From the NCBI GenBank assembly GCA_020627825.1, contig JAHDGD010000004.1, forward strand, positions 1 through 39,001: DNA of 39,001 nt, given 5' to 3'. Below the pieces are notes generated by a model, which was not told where the DNA came from, ran no database searches, and was given only the letters and a program-made list of their open reading frames with translations. Position numbers and translations under genes: made by a program. Positions within the stretch are counted from its first letter, which is position 1, and each line of letters opens with the position of its first letter. Source of the stretch: Saprospiraceae bacterium. GTDB taxonomy: Bacteria; Bacteroidota; Bacteroidia; Chitinophagales; Saprospiraceae. Below, piece after piece: positions 27,309 through 35,966 of the stretch.

Positions 27309-29691
27309 AAAGAAAAGGGCATTTAAAACCGTACCTGAAGAGTTTCATAATAAAATTGAATTCACAAAAGTTAGAAGTCTCCTTGTAGATTTGTGTAAAG
27401 GAGAAGAAACTAAGCATTATTTCAATACATTGTCTTTCCTTAAATCTCCAACCGAAGTGAATGACTTTTTATTGAAATCGCAGGAATATTTTTCTTCCTT
27501 TGCAGAAGAAGAAAGAATTCCTTCAAGTGAATTTTATATCATCGAAAATGATCTTTTCTTACTTAGCAAAGAAAATTACTTACTAGAGATTGAATCTCTT
27601 TTTCGCATTAATAATTCGATCCTTTTAGGTAATGAAGTATATCTTTTTTTTGCAAAAAATTCAAAATATCCTTTATTAAGTAAATTAATTGATGAGGTGC
27701 TTTTTGAAAAAAGCTTGGTTCATATTGTTGAAAAAGTTCTTGATCATGAAGGAAATGTAAGGCCTGATGCTTCGCCTGAATTGTTAAAAATAAATAGAAG
27801 AATTCAATCGAAGATGAGAGAACTTGACAAAGAGTTTGATTCATTGATTAAGTTTTATAAGGATAAAAATATGCTAACCGATTCTGCCGAATCGTACCGA
27901 AATGGCCGTAGAGTTTTATCTGTTCCAGCTGAAAATAAAAGACAAATAAATGGAGTAATCCACGATGAAAGCGCCACAGGGAAAACTGTATTTTTGGAGC
28001 CCGACTCCTTAATTAAATTAAATAATGATTTATTCGATTTTCAGAATGAATACAAGCAAGAAATAAATCGAATTTTACGGAAGTTGTGTAGCGATTTAAG
28101 AAGTTATATACCTCATATCAAATCTTATCATAAATTAATAGTTGAACTCGATAAAATAAGTGTTCGTGCAAAATGGGCTCGAATGATTGATGGCTCATTT
28201 CCCACTATTACTGAATCACCAAGACTACATTTTAAGGAAGCATTTCATCCTTTGCTAAAATTAAAAAATGATAAAGAGGGTAAAAAAACAATTCCTTTTA
28301 ATTTGGAATTACATGGAAAGAATAGAATACTATTATTGAGTGGTCCCAATGCAGGAGGGAAGTCTATCTTGATGAAAAGTGTTATTTTACTGCATACAAT
28401 GATACAATGTGGCATTCCAGTTCCAGTTCATCCCGACACGAAACCAGGATTTTTTAAAACATTCATCGCAGATATTGGAGACCAGCAAAGTATAGAGAAT
28501 GATTTATCAACCTATAGCAGCAGACTGAAAATTATGGGTGAAAGTCTTCAAGTAGCCAATCAATCTACGCTAATGGTTATTGATGAGTTTGGGAGTGGAA
28601 CGGACCCAAAATTTGGAGGTGCATTAGCAGAATCTATGTTGTATTCATTTAATAAATCAGGAGCATATGGTGTTGTCACCACCCATTATAGTAATCTTAA
28701 AATTTTTGCATACGGAAGTAAAGGAATTGTAAATGGTGCGATGGTCTTTGATCAGGAAAATCTTGCTCCTACTTATGAAATGAAGATTGGTAAACCTGGC
28801 AGTTCTTTTGCGTTTGAGATTGCTGATAATAGTGGTATTCCCAAAGAGGTCATGAAGTATGCTCGTAATAAAGTAGGGAAAAGCTCTACACAAGTCGAAG
28901 ATCTCTTAGTAAATCTCCAAAAAGAAAAAGCAGAAGCAGATTATAAAGTTGAAAGCCTTGAATCCAAGGAAAAAGAGCTAGAACGATTAATTTCAACTTA
29001 TAACCAATTGCACAAAGAATTGGATGTAAGAAGAAAGAAAATTAAAATGGAAGCTAGAGAAGCAGCTTTAATTGATGTAGCTGAACAAAATAAAGCATTC
29101 GAAAACTTGATTCGAGAATTGAGAGAAAATAAGAAACTTGAAGAAGCTAAAGCATTAGCTCAAAAATTGAAATCGGAAAGAGAAAAAATAAATGATGAAA
29201 TTTCTTCTCTAGAATCCAGCTTGCATGCGCATTCAAACTTTGATGTGTCGACCTTAAGAAAAGGTGATTATGTGAAAATAGGATCCAATGAAGACGTAGG
29301 GAAAATAGAATGGATAAAAAAGAATAAGGCAGAAGTAAGATTTGGCAATATGGCGATCCAAACGAAGTTAAAAGATTTAAAACCAGCTAAAGAGCCAATT
29401 GATATTAAAAGATCCAAAAGCGTGCAATCGATTATCTATAATCAAAATCAAACTCCAACAAAATTGGATTTAAGAGGTATGAGCAAACAAGATGCTTCTA
29501 GGATGACAGAAGAGTTTTTGGACAAAGCAGTTTTATCAAATGCACATGAGCTTACAATAGTTCACGGTTACGGTAGTGGAGTTCTTCGTAAAGAAGTTCA
29601 TCGTATTGCCAAAGAGTATAAGGATATAAAAAAGATTTTTCATCCGGAACACGAATCAGGGGGAGAAGGCGTTACTATAATTTCATTATAA
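27298..29691 (+). CDS. mutS2: MutS2 (DNA/ribosome-associated ATPase with Smr domain)
   Basis: The 797-residue protein has the MutS2 arrangement: core/lever domain, then an ABC-type ATPase with Walker A SGPNAGGKS (about residue 350), signature region DLSTYSSRL, Walker B VIDEFGSGTDP (about 427) and switch TTHYSN. A coiled coil follows (about 540-650, rich in Glu and Lys), and a C-terminal Smr nuclease domain with LDLRGMSK and VHGYGSGVLRKEVH (about 720-797). It lacks the MutS mismatch-recognition domain. Family members act against recombination intermediates or rescue collided ribosomes. The ATG overlaps tamB by 11 nt. Confidence 0.96.
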   Translation: MGSRKKRAFKTVPEEFHNKIEFTKVRSLLVDLCKGEETKHYFNTLSFLKSPTEVNDFLLKSQEYFSSFAEEERIPSSEFYIIENDLFLLSKENYLLEIESLFRINNSILLGNEVYLFFAKNSKYPLLSKLIDEVLFEKSLVHIVEKVLDHEGNVRPDASPELLKINRRIQSKMRELDKEFDSLIKFYKDKNMLTDSAESYRNGRRVLSVPAENKRQINGVIHDESATGKTVFLEPDSLIKLNNDLFDFQNEYKQEINRILRKLCSDLRSYIPHIKSYHKLIVELDKISVRAKWARMIDGSFPTITESPRLHFKEAFHPLLKLKNDKEGKKTIPFNLELHGKNRILLLSGPNAGGKSILMKSVILLHTMIQCGIPVPVHPDTKPGFFKTFIADIGDQQSIENDLSTYSSRLKIMGESLQVANQSTLMVIDEFGSGTDPKFGGALAESMLYSFNKSGAYGVVTTHYSNLKIFAYGSKGIVNGAMVFDQENLAPTYEMKIGKPGSSFAFEIADNSGIPKEVMKYARNKVGKSSTQVEDLLVNLQKEKAEADYKVESLESKEKELERLISTYNQLHKELDVRRKKIKMEAREAALIDVAEQNKAFENLIRELRENKKLEEAKALAQKLKSEREKINDEISSLESSLHAHSNFDVSTLRKGDYVKIGSNEDVGKIEWIKKNKAEVRFGNMAIQTKLKDLKPAKEPIDIKRSKSVQSIIYNQNQTPTKLDLRGMSKQDASRMTEEFLDKAVLSNAHELTIVHGYGSGVLRKEVHRIAKEYKDIKKIFHPEHESGGEGVTIISL

Positions 29692-29720
29692 CCTGAGTTA
29701 GGGATTAATTGCGAAAGCAA

Positions 29721-29817
29721 AAATCAAAGAAAACGTATTATTCAAGGCGTTTTGTTGAACATGTGGCGAACCACATTGAAGCAAAACAACGCAGAAGAAA
29801 TTGGAATTCTTTGATTT
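29721..29817. repeat. Concentric 97-nt palindrome
   Basis: Three nested inverted repeats share one centre near 29769. The outer arms AAATCAAAGAA (29721-29731) and TTCTTTGATTT (29807-29817) match perfectly. The middle arms 29747-29757 and 29782-29792 pair at 9 of 11 positions. The inner ATGTGG-CGAA-CCACAT (29761-29776) is perfect. It lies between the convergent mutS2 and lipoprotein genes. It could be a bidirectional terminator, a REP-like or MITE-like unit, or a structured RNA. Confidence 0.6.
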
Positions 29818-29948
29818 CCCTTAAAACATGTGGAATAAAGTTTGATTATCAGGAAAATACATTATTCAATAAATAAATAACTCATTGACATTCAAACGCA
29901 TAGAATATAATGAATTGCAAGCTAGTAATCCCGAATTCCGGTTTATAG

Positions 29949-30362
29949 TTAGCCTCCGAATTTCGATAGAATAGTCTTTATTTCTCGTACACCTTCATCC
30001 TTTTTTAGTACTGTAGTACTATGCTTCATTTTACCATTGGTATGAACAATAATAATGAGTTCATCATCCTGACCAATATTTTTGCGTAAATTCTTTACAT
30101 TTTTCCAACCATTCGCTTTAAGCTCGTTAAGGTGCCACTGGTGAATTTGGTCAAAATCGGCAGAAGATTCTACAAAAACGGTGTGATTTACTTTTAAATT
30201 TTCTTGTTTGATTGATGTTTTTGTTATTAAACCATCTTTAAATTCTGGCACATTATTCTCCTTCCAAAAAGCTGGATATTCTACTTTTTTCTGTGTTGCA
30301 TCATTTTTACATGAAATGCTTAATGCACTTAATAATCCAATTATTAAAAATATTCTTTTCAT
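29949..30362 (-). CDS. Small lipoprotein of unknown function
   Basis: The 137-residue protein has a lipoprotein signal peptide ending in lipobox SISC (Cys18). The mature domain of about 115 residues has no motif I recognise. It contains FDQIHQWHLNELKANGWKNV, similar in style to domains that carry an amphipathic helix followed by a GW turn and strands. It starts 3 nt after the stop of the FKBP-type isomerase gene, so the two are probably one transcript. A role at the envelope is inferred from the lipobox only. Confidence 0.7.
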   Translation of the reverse strand: MKRIFLIIGLLSALSISCKNDATQKKVEYPAFWKENNVPEFKDGLITKTSIKQENLKVNHTVFVESSADFDQIHQWHLNELKANGWKNVKNLRKNIGQDDELIIIVHTNGKMKHSTTVLKKDEGVREIKTILSKFGG

Positions 30363-30365
30363 TTT

Positions 30366-30857
30366 TTATCCTTCAAATTGTACACCTAATTGTTGTAATT
30401 CTTCGTTTGTTGTTTCTCTAATATTTACTATTTCTACTTCATAGAACAGATCAAATCCAGCCAAAGGATGATTGAAGTCAATGGTTACATGTTCATCAGT
30501 GATTTCTAGAACTGTTCCAGTATGTTGGCCTCCTGCAGTATCTTGTAATGAAATTTCTTTCCCTTTCACTAAGTGTTCCTCTCTTTGTTCTTCGGACCCG
30601 AAATTTTCAATAGGAATCTGAACAACATGGTCATCATCAAACAATCCATAGGCATCTTCAGCAACGATTTTAAAGCTTTTTACATCGTTTACTTCCATGC
30701 CTTCTATTTGTTCTTCAAATACAGGAATCATCATACCTACACCAAAAATAAAACTTAATGGCTCTTTTCCAATAGTTTCTTCCAAGACCTTACCTTCAGC
30801 ATTTTCTTCTCTTAAAGTATAATGTAACTCTACGAAATGAGTCTTAGAAATCTTCAT
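30366..30857 (-). CDS. FKBP-type peptidyl-prolyl isomerase, SlyD-like
   Basis: The 163-residue protein folds as a SlyD-like isomerase: FVELHYTLREENAEGKVLEET, FIFGVGMMIPVFEEQIEGM, and the C-terminal flap-flanking HPLAGFDLFYEVEIVNIRE. The IF (insert-in-flap) chaperone segment spans about residues 75-125. The metal-binding His/Cys-rich tail of E. coli SlyD is absent. It accelerates proline isomerisation in the cytoplasm; no signal peptide is present. A -7 box lies 10 nt before the ATG, so the leader is very short. Confidence 0.93.
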   Translation of the reverse strand: MKISKTHFVELHYTLREENAEGKVLEETIGKEPLSFIFGVGMMIPVFEEQIEGMEVNDVKSFKIVAEDAYGLFDDDHVVQIPIENFGSEEQREEHLVKGKEISLQDTAGGQHTGTVLEITDEHVTIDFNHPLAGFDLFYEVEIVNIRETTNEELQQLGVQFEG

Positions 30858-30866
30858 TTTTTAATG

Positions 30867-30874
30867 CAAAAGTA
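30867..30874 (-). promoter_or_regulatory. -7 box upstream of the SlyD-like gene
   Basis: On the minus strand TACTTTTG matches TAnnTTTG. Its last base is only 10 nt from the ATG at 30857, so initiation would leave a leader of about 4-5 nt. No -33 TTG is visible at the expected distance. Confidence 0.45.
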
Positions 30875-30941
30875 ATTTTTTTCTGGCGTTAACATTCTAT
30901 TAGAAAAAATTTAATCTAAGTCTTTCTAATTTCACACAGTA

Positions 30942-31910
30942 ATGCGAATAAATTTTAAGAAAATACTACTGCTTCTTTTTACGATAATACTCATAATTTT
31001 TATAGGTGTCAGTTTTGTATTGCCTAGGGTGTTCGTAAAATTGTCTAGAGAGATTTCTAGATCAACAGCAGCGGATTTTGGTATGCGATATGATAAAATA
31101 GAAATCTTGAGTGATGATTCATTATTACTTAAAGGCGATTTTATCTATCCATTTCATAGAAATTATAATGAAGAAACTTCTTCACATTCTGTTATCATTT
31201 TACATCCTTTAAAATATAATACAAGAATTATCTATCCTCTTGCTAAATCACTTACGACTCTTGATGTTAATTTTATCAGTTTTGATAGTAGAGGGCATGG
31301 TAGATCCGAAGGGCATCAGTTTACACTTGGTGTTAAAGAAGCTGAGGATATCAGTAAAATAATAGATTATATTCTTTCTATTTATCCCAATCATAGTTTC
31401 GGCATATATGCAAGATATAATACTGGAAATATCGCGTTAAAAGCAATGCAAAGAGATAAAAGAATCATGTATGGTATTCTTGAAAATTATGACGAACATC
31501 CTTTGAAAACTTTAGAGAAAATGAATTTCGACGATGTTTTTATAAAACAACCTTTTATCAAGAATTATGTATTAAAGCAAACAATAAATCACCTTGATTT
31601 AGAAGAAAATGAAACTGCAATTAATTACAATGAGCTCGATGTTCCATTACTTTTTTTAACCACTGATCGAAATAAAAAAGAATTTAATATCTTGAAATCC
31701 AGACTCACAAACAGCGAACTATATAGTATGTATTTTCCTGAAAATGAATGGTTACAAATTGGGCTTAATCAAAAAGACAATTCCTATCAATTGAAAGATT
31801 GTTTAGTTGATTTTATTGAATCACAATCTGTTCAAGCCATTGAAAAATCAAAAGAGTTGTATTTTACACCAGACGCTGAAAATGAAGATTACTCTTCTTC
31901 AGATTTATAG
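30942..31910 (+). CDS. Membrane-anchored alpha/beta-hydrolase-fold protein, nucleophile lost
   Basis: The 322-residue protein has an N-terminal transmembrane anchor (about 7-29) and an alpha/beta-hydrolase core: SVIILHPLKYNTRIIYPLA, then FISFDSRGHGRSEGHQ, the strand-turn-helix that precedes the nucleophile elbow. The elbow should read G-x-S-x-G but reads GIYARYNTGNIAL, so the serine is replaced (by Tyr in the best alignment). The later acid and histidine segments (LLFLTTDRNKKEF, NEWLQIGLN) are also atypical. It is probably not a serine hydrolase. The 3' end overlaps the convergent LEA-like gene by 22 nt. Confidence 0.75.
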   Translation: MRINFKKILLLLFTIILIIFIGVSFVLPRVFVKLSREISRSTAADFGMRYDKIEILSDDSLLLKGDFIYPFHRNYNEETSSHSVIILHPLKYNTRIIYPLAKSLTTLDVNFISFDSRGHGRSEGHQFTLGVKEAEDISKIIDYILSIYPNHSFGIYARYNTGNIALKAMQRDKRIMYGILENYDEHPLKTLEKMNFDDVFIKQPFIKNYVLKQTINHLDLEENETAINYNELDVPLLFLTTDRNKKEFNILKSRLTNSELYSMYFPENEWLQIGLNQKDNSYQLKDCLVDFIESQSVQAIEKSKELYFTPDAENEDYSSSDL

Positions 31911-32332
31911 GCACTTGTAAAAGAATTACCCATATCTTTTCCTTTTTGAATAATGTTTTGAACCGTTTCATTGGATGACACATCATGCGCAATTCCTTTT
32001 GCAGCATCGGTTAGATTTTGAGCATACTCTTTTGATTTATGAATAGCTCCTTGAACCGTTTCGTTGTTTTTTACATTCTCAAACGTTTGTTTTGTTGATT
32101 CTACTGCTGTCTTCACTGCATCATTATTTTTAACGTCTTCGATTACTTCCTTCGTTTTACCTACGACTTTCTGAACCGTTTCATTAGAAGAAATATCTTC
32201 TATGATCTCTTTTGTTTTATCCACAGTGGATTCTGCAACTCTTTCTATCCCTTCTTCAATTTTTTGAAAGGTTTCACTTTCTTGAATCTCTTTTGTTTTT
32301 TTACCTAATTTATTTAAAAAGTCCTTTATCAT
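31889..32332 (-). CDS. LEA-like amphipathic repeat protein
   Basis: The 147-residue protein has no signal peptide and almost no aromatic residues. It is dominated by Lys, Glu, Val, Thr and Asn in long amphipathic helices. A motif of the type NETVQ recurs at residues 50, 90 and 121, with variants at 19 (SETFQ) and 70 (NDAVK); steps are 20 residues in the centre and 31 at both flanks. This is reminiscent of LEA group 3/YtxH-like stress proteins, but I cannot assign a family. It lies 26 nt after purB and looks like the third gene of the ppk-purB unit. Confidence 0.75.
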   Translation of the reverse strand: MIKDFLNKLGKKTKEIQESETFQKIEEGIERVAESTVDKTKEIIEDISSNETVQKVVGKTKEVIEDVKNNDAVKTAVESTKQTFENVKNNETVQGAIHKSKEYAQNLTDAAKGIAHDVSSNETVQNIIQKGKDMGNSFTSAYKSEEE

Positions 32333-32358
32333 GAGAAGTAATTTATAAGAATGATTTA

Positions 32359-33690
32359 TTAATAATAACCAACATAATTATGGGGAGTCAATGCCCTCAT
32401 TTCTTCTTTAACATGCTCAGATACCTCTAAAGTTTCGATAAATTCTTTTATTTTTTCTTTATTGATCACACTACCTCTTGTAAGAGCTTTTAATTTTTCA
32501 TAAGGTTTCTCTATTTTCTCTCTTCTCAATATATTTTGTATGGCTTCCGCCAAAACGGCCCAATTGCTTTCCAAATCTTGATGGAGTTTTTCTTGATTTA
32601 AAACAACTTTATTTAATCCTTTTGTAAGCGATTGTATGGCTATATACATGTGGCCAAATGGAACGCCAACGTTTCTTAAAACAGTACTATCTGTTAAGTC
32701 CCTCTGTAATCTAGATATAGGGAGTTTCTCTGCTAAAAATGTAAAGATAGCATTTGAAATACCCATATTTCCTTCCGCATTTTCCCAGTCTATAGGATTC
32801 ACTTTGTGAGGCATTGCTGAACTTCCTACTTCGTTTTTTATCGTTTTTTGTTTGAAATAATCCATGCTGATGTACGTCCACATATCTCTTGCTAAGTCAA
32901 TCAGAATTGTATTTATTCTACTAAGTGTATGAAATAATTCAGCAAGATCATCATAATGTGCAATTTGAGTAGTCACATCATGTCTCTTTATACCTAAAGA
33001 TTCAGCCAAAAATTTGTTACTAAAAGATACCCAATCAATATGAGGATAACTTACTTTATGCGCATTAAGATTTCCAGTTGCACCCCCAAATTTGCCATAA
33101 AACTGAAAAGATTCTAGTAGTTGAATTTGCTTATCTAAACGAGATATGAATACTTGTATTTCTTTTCCCATAGTTGTAGGAGAAGCAGCTTGACCATGTG
33201 TTCTAGCCAATAATGGAACTCCTTTCCATGCTTCACTTTTGGACGAAAGTCCATTCCTAAAATCTTTTATACTGGGTAATAAAACATGATGCAATGCGTC
33301 TTTTATCATCAAAGGAAAAGAAGTGTTATTGATATCCTGTGAAGTTAACCCAAAATGAACAAATTCAATTTCATCAATTACACCTTTTTCTTTTAGCTTA
33401 TTTTTTAAATAATATTCTACAGCTTTAACATCATGATTAGTAACACGCTCGATATCTTTTACCTTCTGTGTATCTGCAACATTGAGTTGTTCTATCTCTT
33501 TGCTGACTTCTTCAATGATGCTTTCATCTAGCTTCGCTAACTGATCAATGCCTTGATTTTTAAGGGCTTTTAAGTATAAAATTTCAACTTTTAATCTGTA
33601 CTTAATTAAAGCGTATTCAGAAAAGTATTTCTGAAATTCCTTTGTTTTGCTACTGTATCGACCATCAATAGGTGATATTAATTCCAACAT
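32359..33690 (-). CDS. purB: Adenylosuccinate lyase
   Basis: PurB cleaves SAICAR and adenylosuccinate, releasing fumarate, in purine synthesis. The 443-residue protein has the fumarase-superfamily signature GSSAMPHKVNPIDWENAEGN, the THGQ(A)ASPTT segment (ARTHGQAASPTTMGKE) and the TSQDINNT motif. The form PIDWENAEGN is typical of the longer, E. coli-like PurB. It begins 9 nt after ppk. One GGAC-type palindrome copy is embedded at 33237-33255. Confidence 0.97.
   Translation of the reverse strand: MLELISPIDGRYSSKTKEFQKYFSEYALIKYRLKVEILYLKALKNQGIDQLAKLDESIIEEVSKEIEQLNVADTQKVKDIERVTNHDVKAVEYYLKNKLKEKGVIDEIEFVHFGLTSQDINNTSFPLMIKDALHHVLLPSIKDFRNGLSSKSEAWKGVPLLARTHGQAASPTTMGKEIQVFISRLDKQIQLLESFQFYGKFGGATGNLNAHKVSYPHIDWVSFSNKFLAESLGIKRHDVTTQIAHYDDLAELFHTLSRINTILIDLARDMWTYISMDYFKQKTIKNEVGSSAMPHKVNPIDWENAEGNMGISNAIFTFLAEKLPISRLQRDLTDSTVLRNVGVPFGHMYIAIQSLTKGLNKVVLNQEKLHQDLESNWAVLAEAIQNILRREKIEKPYEKLKALTRGSVINKEKIKEFIETLEVSEHVKEEMRALTPHNYVGYY
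33237..33255. repeat. GGAC-type palindrome copy 6
   Basis: TTTT then GGAC-GAAA-GTCC (33241-33252) then ATT, inside purB. It is the same design as the kynU copies, with the third stem pair changed from G-C to A-T on both arms. Its core is the exact reverse complement of the copy at 35870-35881. Confidence 0.6.
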
Positions 33691-33699
33691 AAGTGAGAC

Positions 33700-35769
33700 C
33701 TATTTTACTAACCTTTCGGTATTTCTTTTTATATAATAATATGTTTCATGTTGTGACCTAACAGCAAGATCCGCATCAGAATATTTGTATTCATTTACTT
33801 CATTGACATGTAAGGATCTTGCTTTTACATTATCGCCAACTTGTAAGCGAAGCAATACTTTAATCATATAGCGCAATTCTTCATCGTAAACAGGGACTGC
33901 AGTTTCTATTCGATGTTCTAAATTTCGAGTCATCCAGTCAGCAGAAGAAAGGAATATTTTTTCTTTACCTTTATTCCCGAAAACGTATAAACGTGTATGT
34001 TCCAGAAATCGATCTACAATACTAAAAGCTGTAATATTTTCAGAGATGCCCTCTACACCAGCTACTAAACTACATATTCCTCTACAAATTAGAGTAATTT
34101 TTACTCCAGCGGCACTTGCAGCATATAGTGCATTGATCATTTCTTTATCTTGTATGCTATTTATTTTTAGCGTAATAAAGCCATCATATCCCTCTTCAAC
34201 ATGCTCTATTTCTTGTGCAATTAACTTTAAAAGCTTTTGTTTTAAACCAAATTGTCCTACCAATAGATGTTTGAAAGGAACCTCTGGTTTCTTTTTAGTT
34301 TCTAGATAAGAAAATAAGCGAAGGACTTCTCTGTTTATTTTTTTATTCGCGGTAAACATTCCAAGATCAGTATAAATTTTTGCTGTTTCTTCATGGAAAT
34401 TACCCGTACTTAAATAAGAGTAGATGACAGGTTTTCCGTCTTCAAATCTACGGATCATGGCCATTTTTGAATGCACCTTTAGTCCAGGCATTGAATAATA
34501 AACTTGGACTCCAGCCTTTTCCAGAAATTCACCCCATTTTAAATTATTTTCTTCGTCAAATCTCGCTTTCACCTCAATAAATGCACTCACGCTTTTACCA
34601 TGTTTTATTGCCTCTGATAATGCATTCATTATTCGAGATTTAGATGAAACTCTGTATTGTACTATTTTAATATGCGTAACATTGGGGTCTATTGCAGCCT
34701 CTTCAAAGAATTTCACCACACTTTCATATGAGTGAAAAGGCGGATTAATTAAATGATCTTTCTGCCGAATACTCTTAAAAAAGTCTTTCGAATGTTCCAA
34801 TGGTTTATATGCAACTGGTGGTAGTTTCGCATTCAGTAAATAATCTTTACCAAAGGTGGGAAAAGAGAAAAAGTCAGAATTGTTGTGATATCTTCCTTCA
34901 GGTAATAAATCATAATTCGTTAATTCTAAGACATTCGTTAAAAAGTCTAAAAATTCACTTGGAATTTCTCTATCATAAATTAATCTTGATGCTGGTCCAA
35001 TATGCCTTTTAGTCAATGATTTACGTATCTTGGATATAAGATCACCTGAAAATTCATCATCAATATACAGTTCTGCATCTCTTGTTAATTTAATAGAGTA
35101 ACTCTCTATTATATGATATCCTGGAAAAATTAATTTAAGACTATGACGTACAACATCATCTAGTAAGATAACATAATTGTGTTGGGTGTCTAAATTTGGT
35201 AAGATTAAAAATCGATTGACATGATCACTTGGAATCTTTACGATCGCATAAGTATGCTCTGCGTCCTCTTCCTCTTTATCTTGTAATATGATAGCTAAGT
35301 ACAGCGCGCGATTATTTAAGAAAGGCTTTATTTTATTACCTACTAAAACGACAGGTTGTACAAATGGCAATAGTTCATCAGCAAAGTAATTTTCAACATA
35401 TTGTTTTTGACTGTCACTTAATTGTGTCATTCGGATAATATGAATTCCGTGATTTGATAATTTGGGAACTATCAATTTTTCGTAAATATGACTGAACTCT
35501 TCTTGTTGCTCTTTTACCATAGAAAGTAAAGTGTCTAGCATTTCATCCGGAGGAAATTCTAATTCTTTTCTCGTCTTTTTACTTGTTCGGTAAAGTGTTC
35601 TATGATTAGCAACTCGAACTCTGAAAAATTCATCTAAGTTATTGGAATAGATAGCTAAAAACTTTAATCTTTCTAATAAGGGCACTGATGGATCTTTTGC
35701 TTCTTGCAGTACTCTATAGTTGAAATTTAACCAACTAATGTCTCTATGAATGTATGGTATTTTGTTCAC
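33700..35769 (-). CDS. ppk: Polyphosphate kinase 1
   Basis: PPK1 polymerises the terminal phosphate of ATP into polyphosphate. The 689-residue protein matches the usual length and has the N-terminal IHRDISWLNFNYRVLQEA segment. The two phospholipase-D-like halves show GLKVHSKMAMI (with the autophosphorylated histidine), YSYLSTGNFHEETAKIYTDLG and FLEHTRLYVFGN. The start is GTG at 35769: an in-frame TAA lies four codons upstream, so no earlier start is possible. A -7 box ends 5 nt before the GTG, so the message may be leaderless. It heads the ppk-purB-LEA-like unit. Confidence 0.97.
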   Translation of the reverse strand: MNKIPYIHRDISWLNFNYRVLQEAKDPSVPLLERLKFLAIYSNNLDEFFRVRVANHRTLYRTSKKTRKELEFPPDEMLDTLLSMVKEQQEEFSHIYEKLIVPKLSNHGIHIIRMTQLSDSQKQYVENYFADELLPFVQPVVLVGNKIKPFLNNRALYLAIILQDKEEEDAEHTYAIVKIPSDHVNRFLILPNLDTQHNYVILLDDVVRHSLKLIFPGYHIIESYSIKLTRDAELYIDDEFSGDLISKIRKSLTKRHIGPASRLIYDREIPSEFLDFLTNVLELTNYDLLPEGRYHNNSDFFSFPTFGKDYLLNAKLPPVAYKPLEHSKDFFKSIRQKDHLINPPFHSYESVVKFFEEAAIDPNVTHIKIVQYRVSSKSRIMNALSEAIKHGKSVSAFIEVKARFDEENNLKWGEFLEKAGVQVYYSMPGLKVHSKMAMIRRFEDGKPVIYSYLSTGNFHEETAKIYTDLGMFTANKKINREVLRLFSYLETKKKPEVPFKHLLVGQFGLKQKLLKLIAQEIEHVEEGYDGFITLKINSIQDKEMINALYAASAAGVKITLICRGICSLVAGVEGISENITAFSIVDRFLEHTRLYVFGNKGKEKIFLSSADWMTRNLEHRIETAVPVYDEELRYMIKVLLRLQVGDNVKARSLHVNEVNEYKYSDADLAVRSQHETYYYIKRNTERLVK

Positions 35770-35773
35770 AAGG

Positions 35774-35781
35774 CAAATTTA
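35774..35781 (-). promoter_or_regulatory. -7 box of ppk
   Basis: On the minus strand TAAATTTG matches TAnnTTTG. Initiation about 5-6 nt downstream would fall on the ppk GTG codon itself. There is no TTG at the ideal -33 spacing. Confidence 0.45.
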
Positions 35782-35864
35782 ACAATATCGCTTAAAGATC
35801 ATAATCCATTATTCACGTTTAATACAGAACCTTAAGATTAATTTCGGTTTTTTTGAAGGTCTTT

Positions 35865-35886
35865 TTTTTGGACTTTCGTCCAAAAA
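35865..35886. repeat. GGAC-type palindrome copy 7
   Basis: TTTTT-GGAC-TTTC-GTCC-AAAAA forms a 9-bp stem with a 4-nt loop, in a run of eight Ts. It lies between the divergent ppk and DUF697 genes, so it is not at a transcript end of either. Confidence 0.65.
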
Positions 35887-35966
35887 TACCTCATCTTTAT
35901 AGATAATTTGAGGTATTGGAAACTACATTGTAGGATTTAAAGTTAATTCTGGTAAAGCTTAAAAAC

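Noticed and set aside
29709-29720. TTGC-GAAA-GCAA as an eighth family member
   Set aside because: Only part of the pattern is present (no GG/CC arms); noted only as a neighbour of the concentric palindrome.
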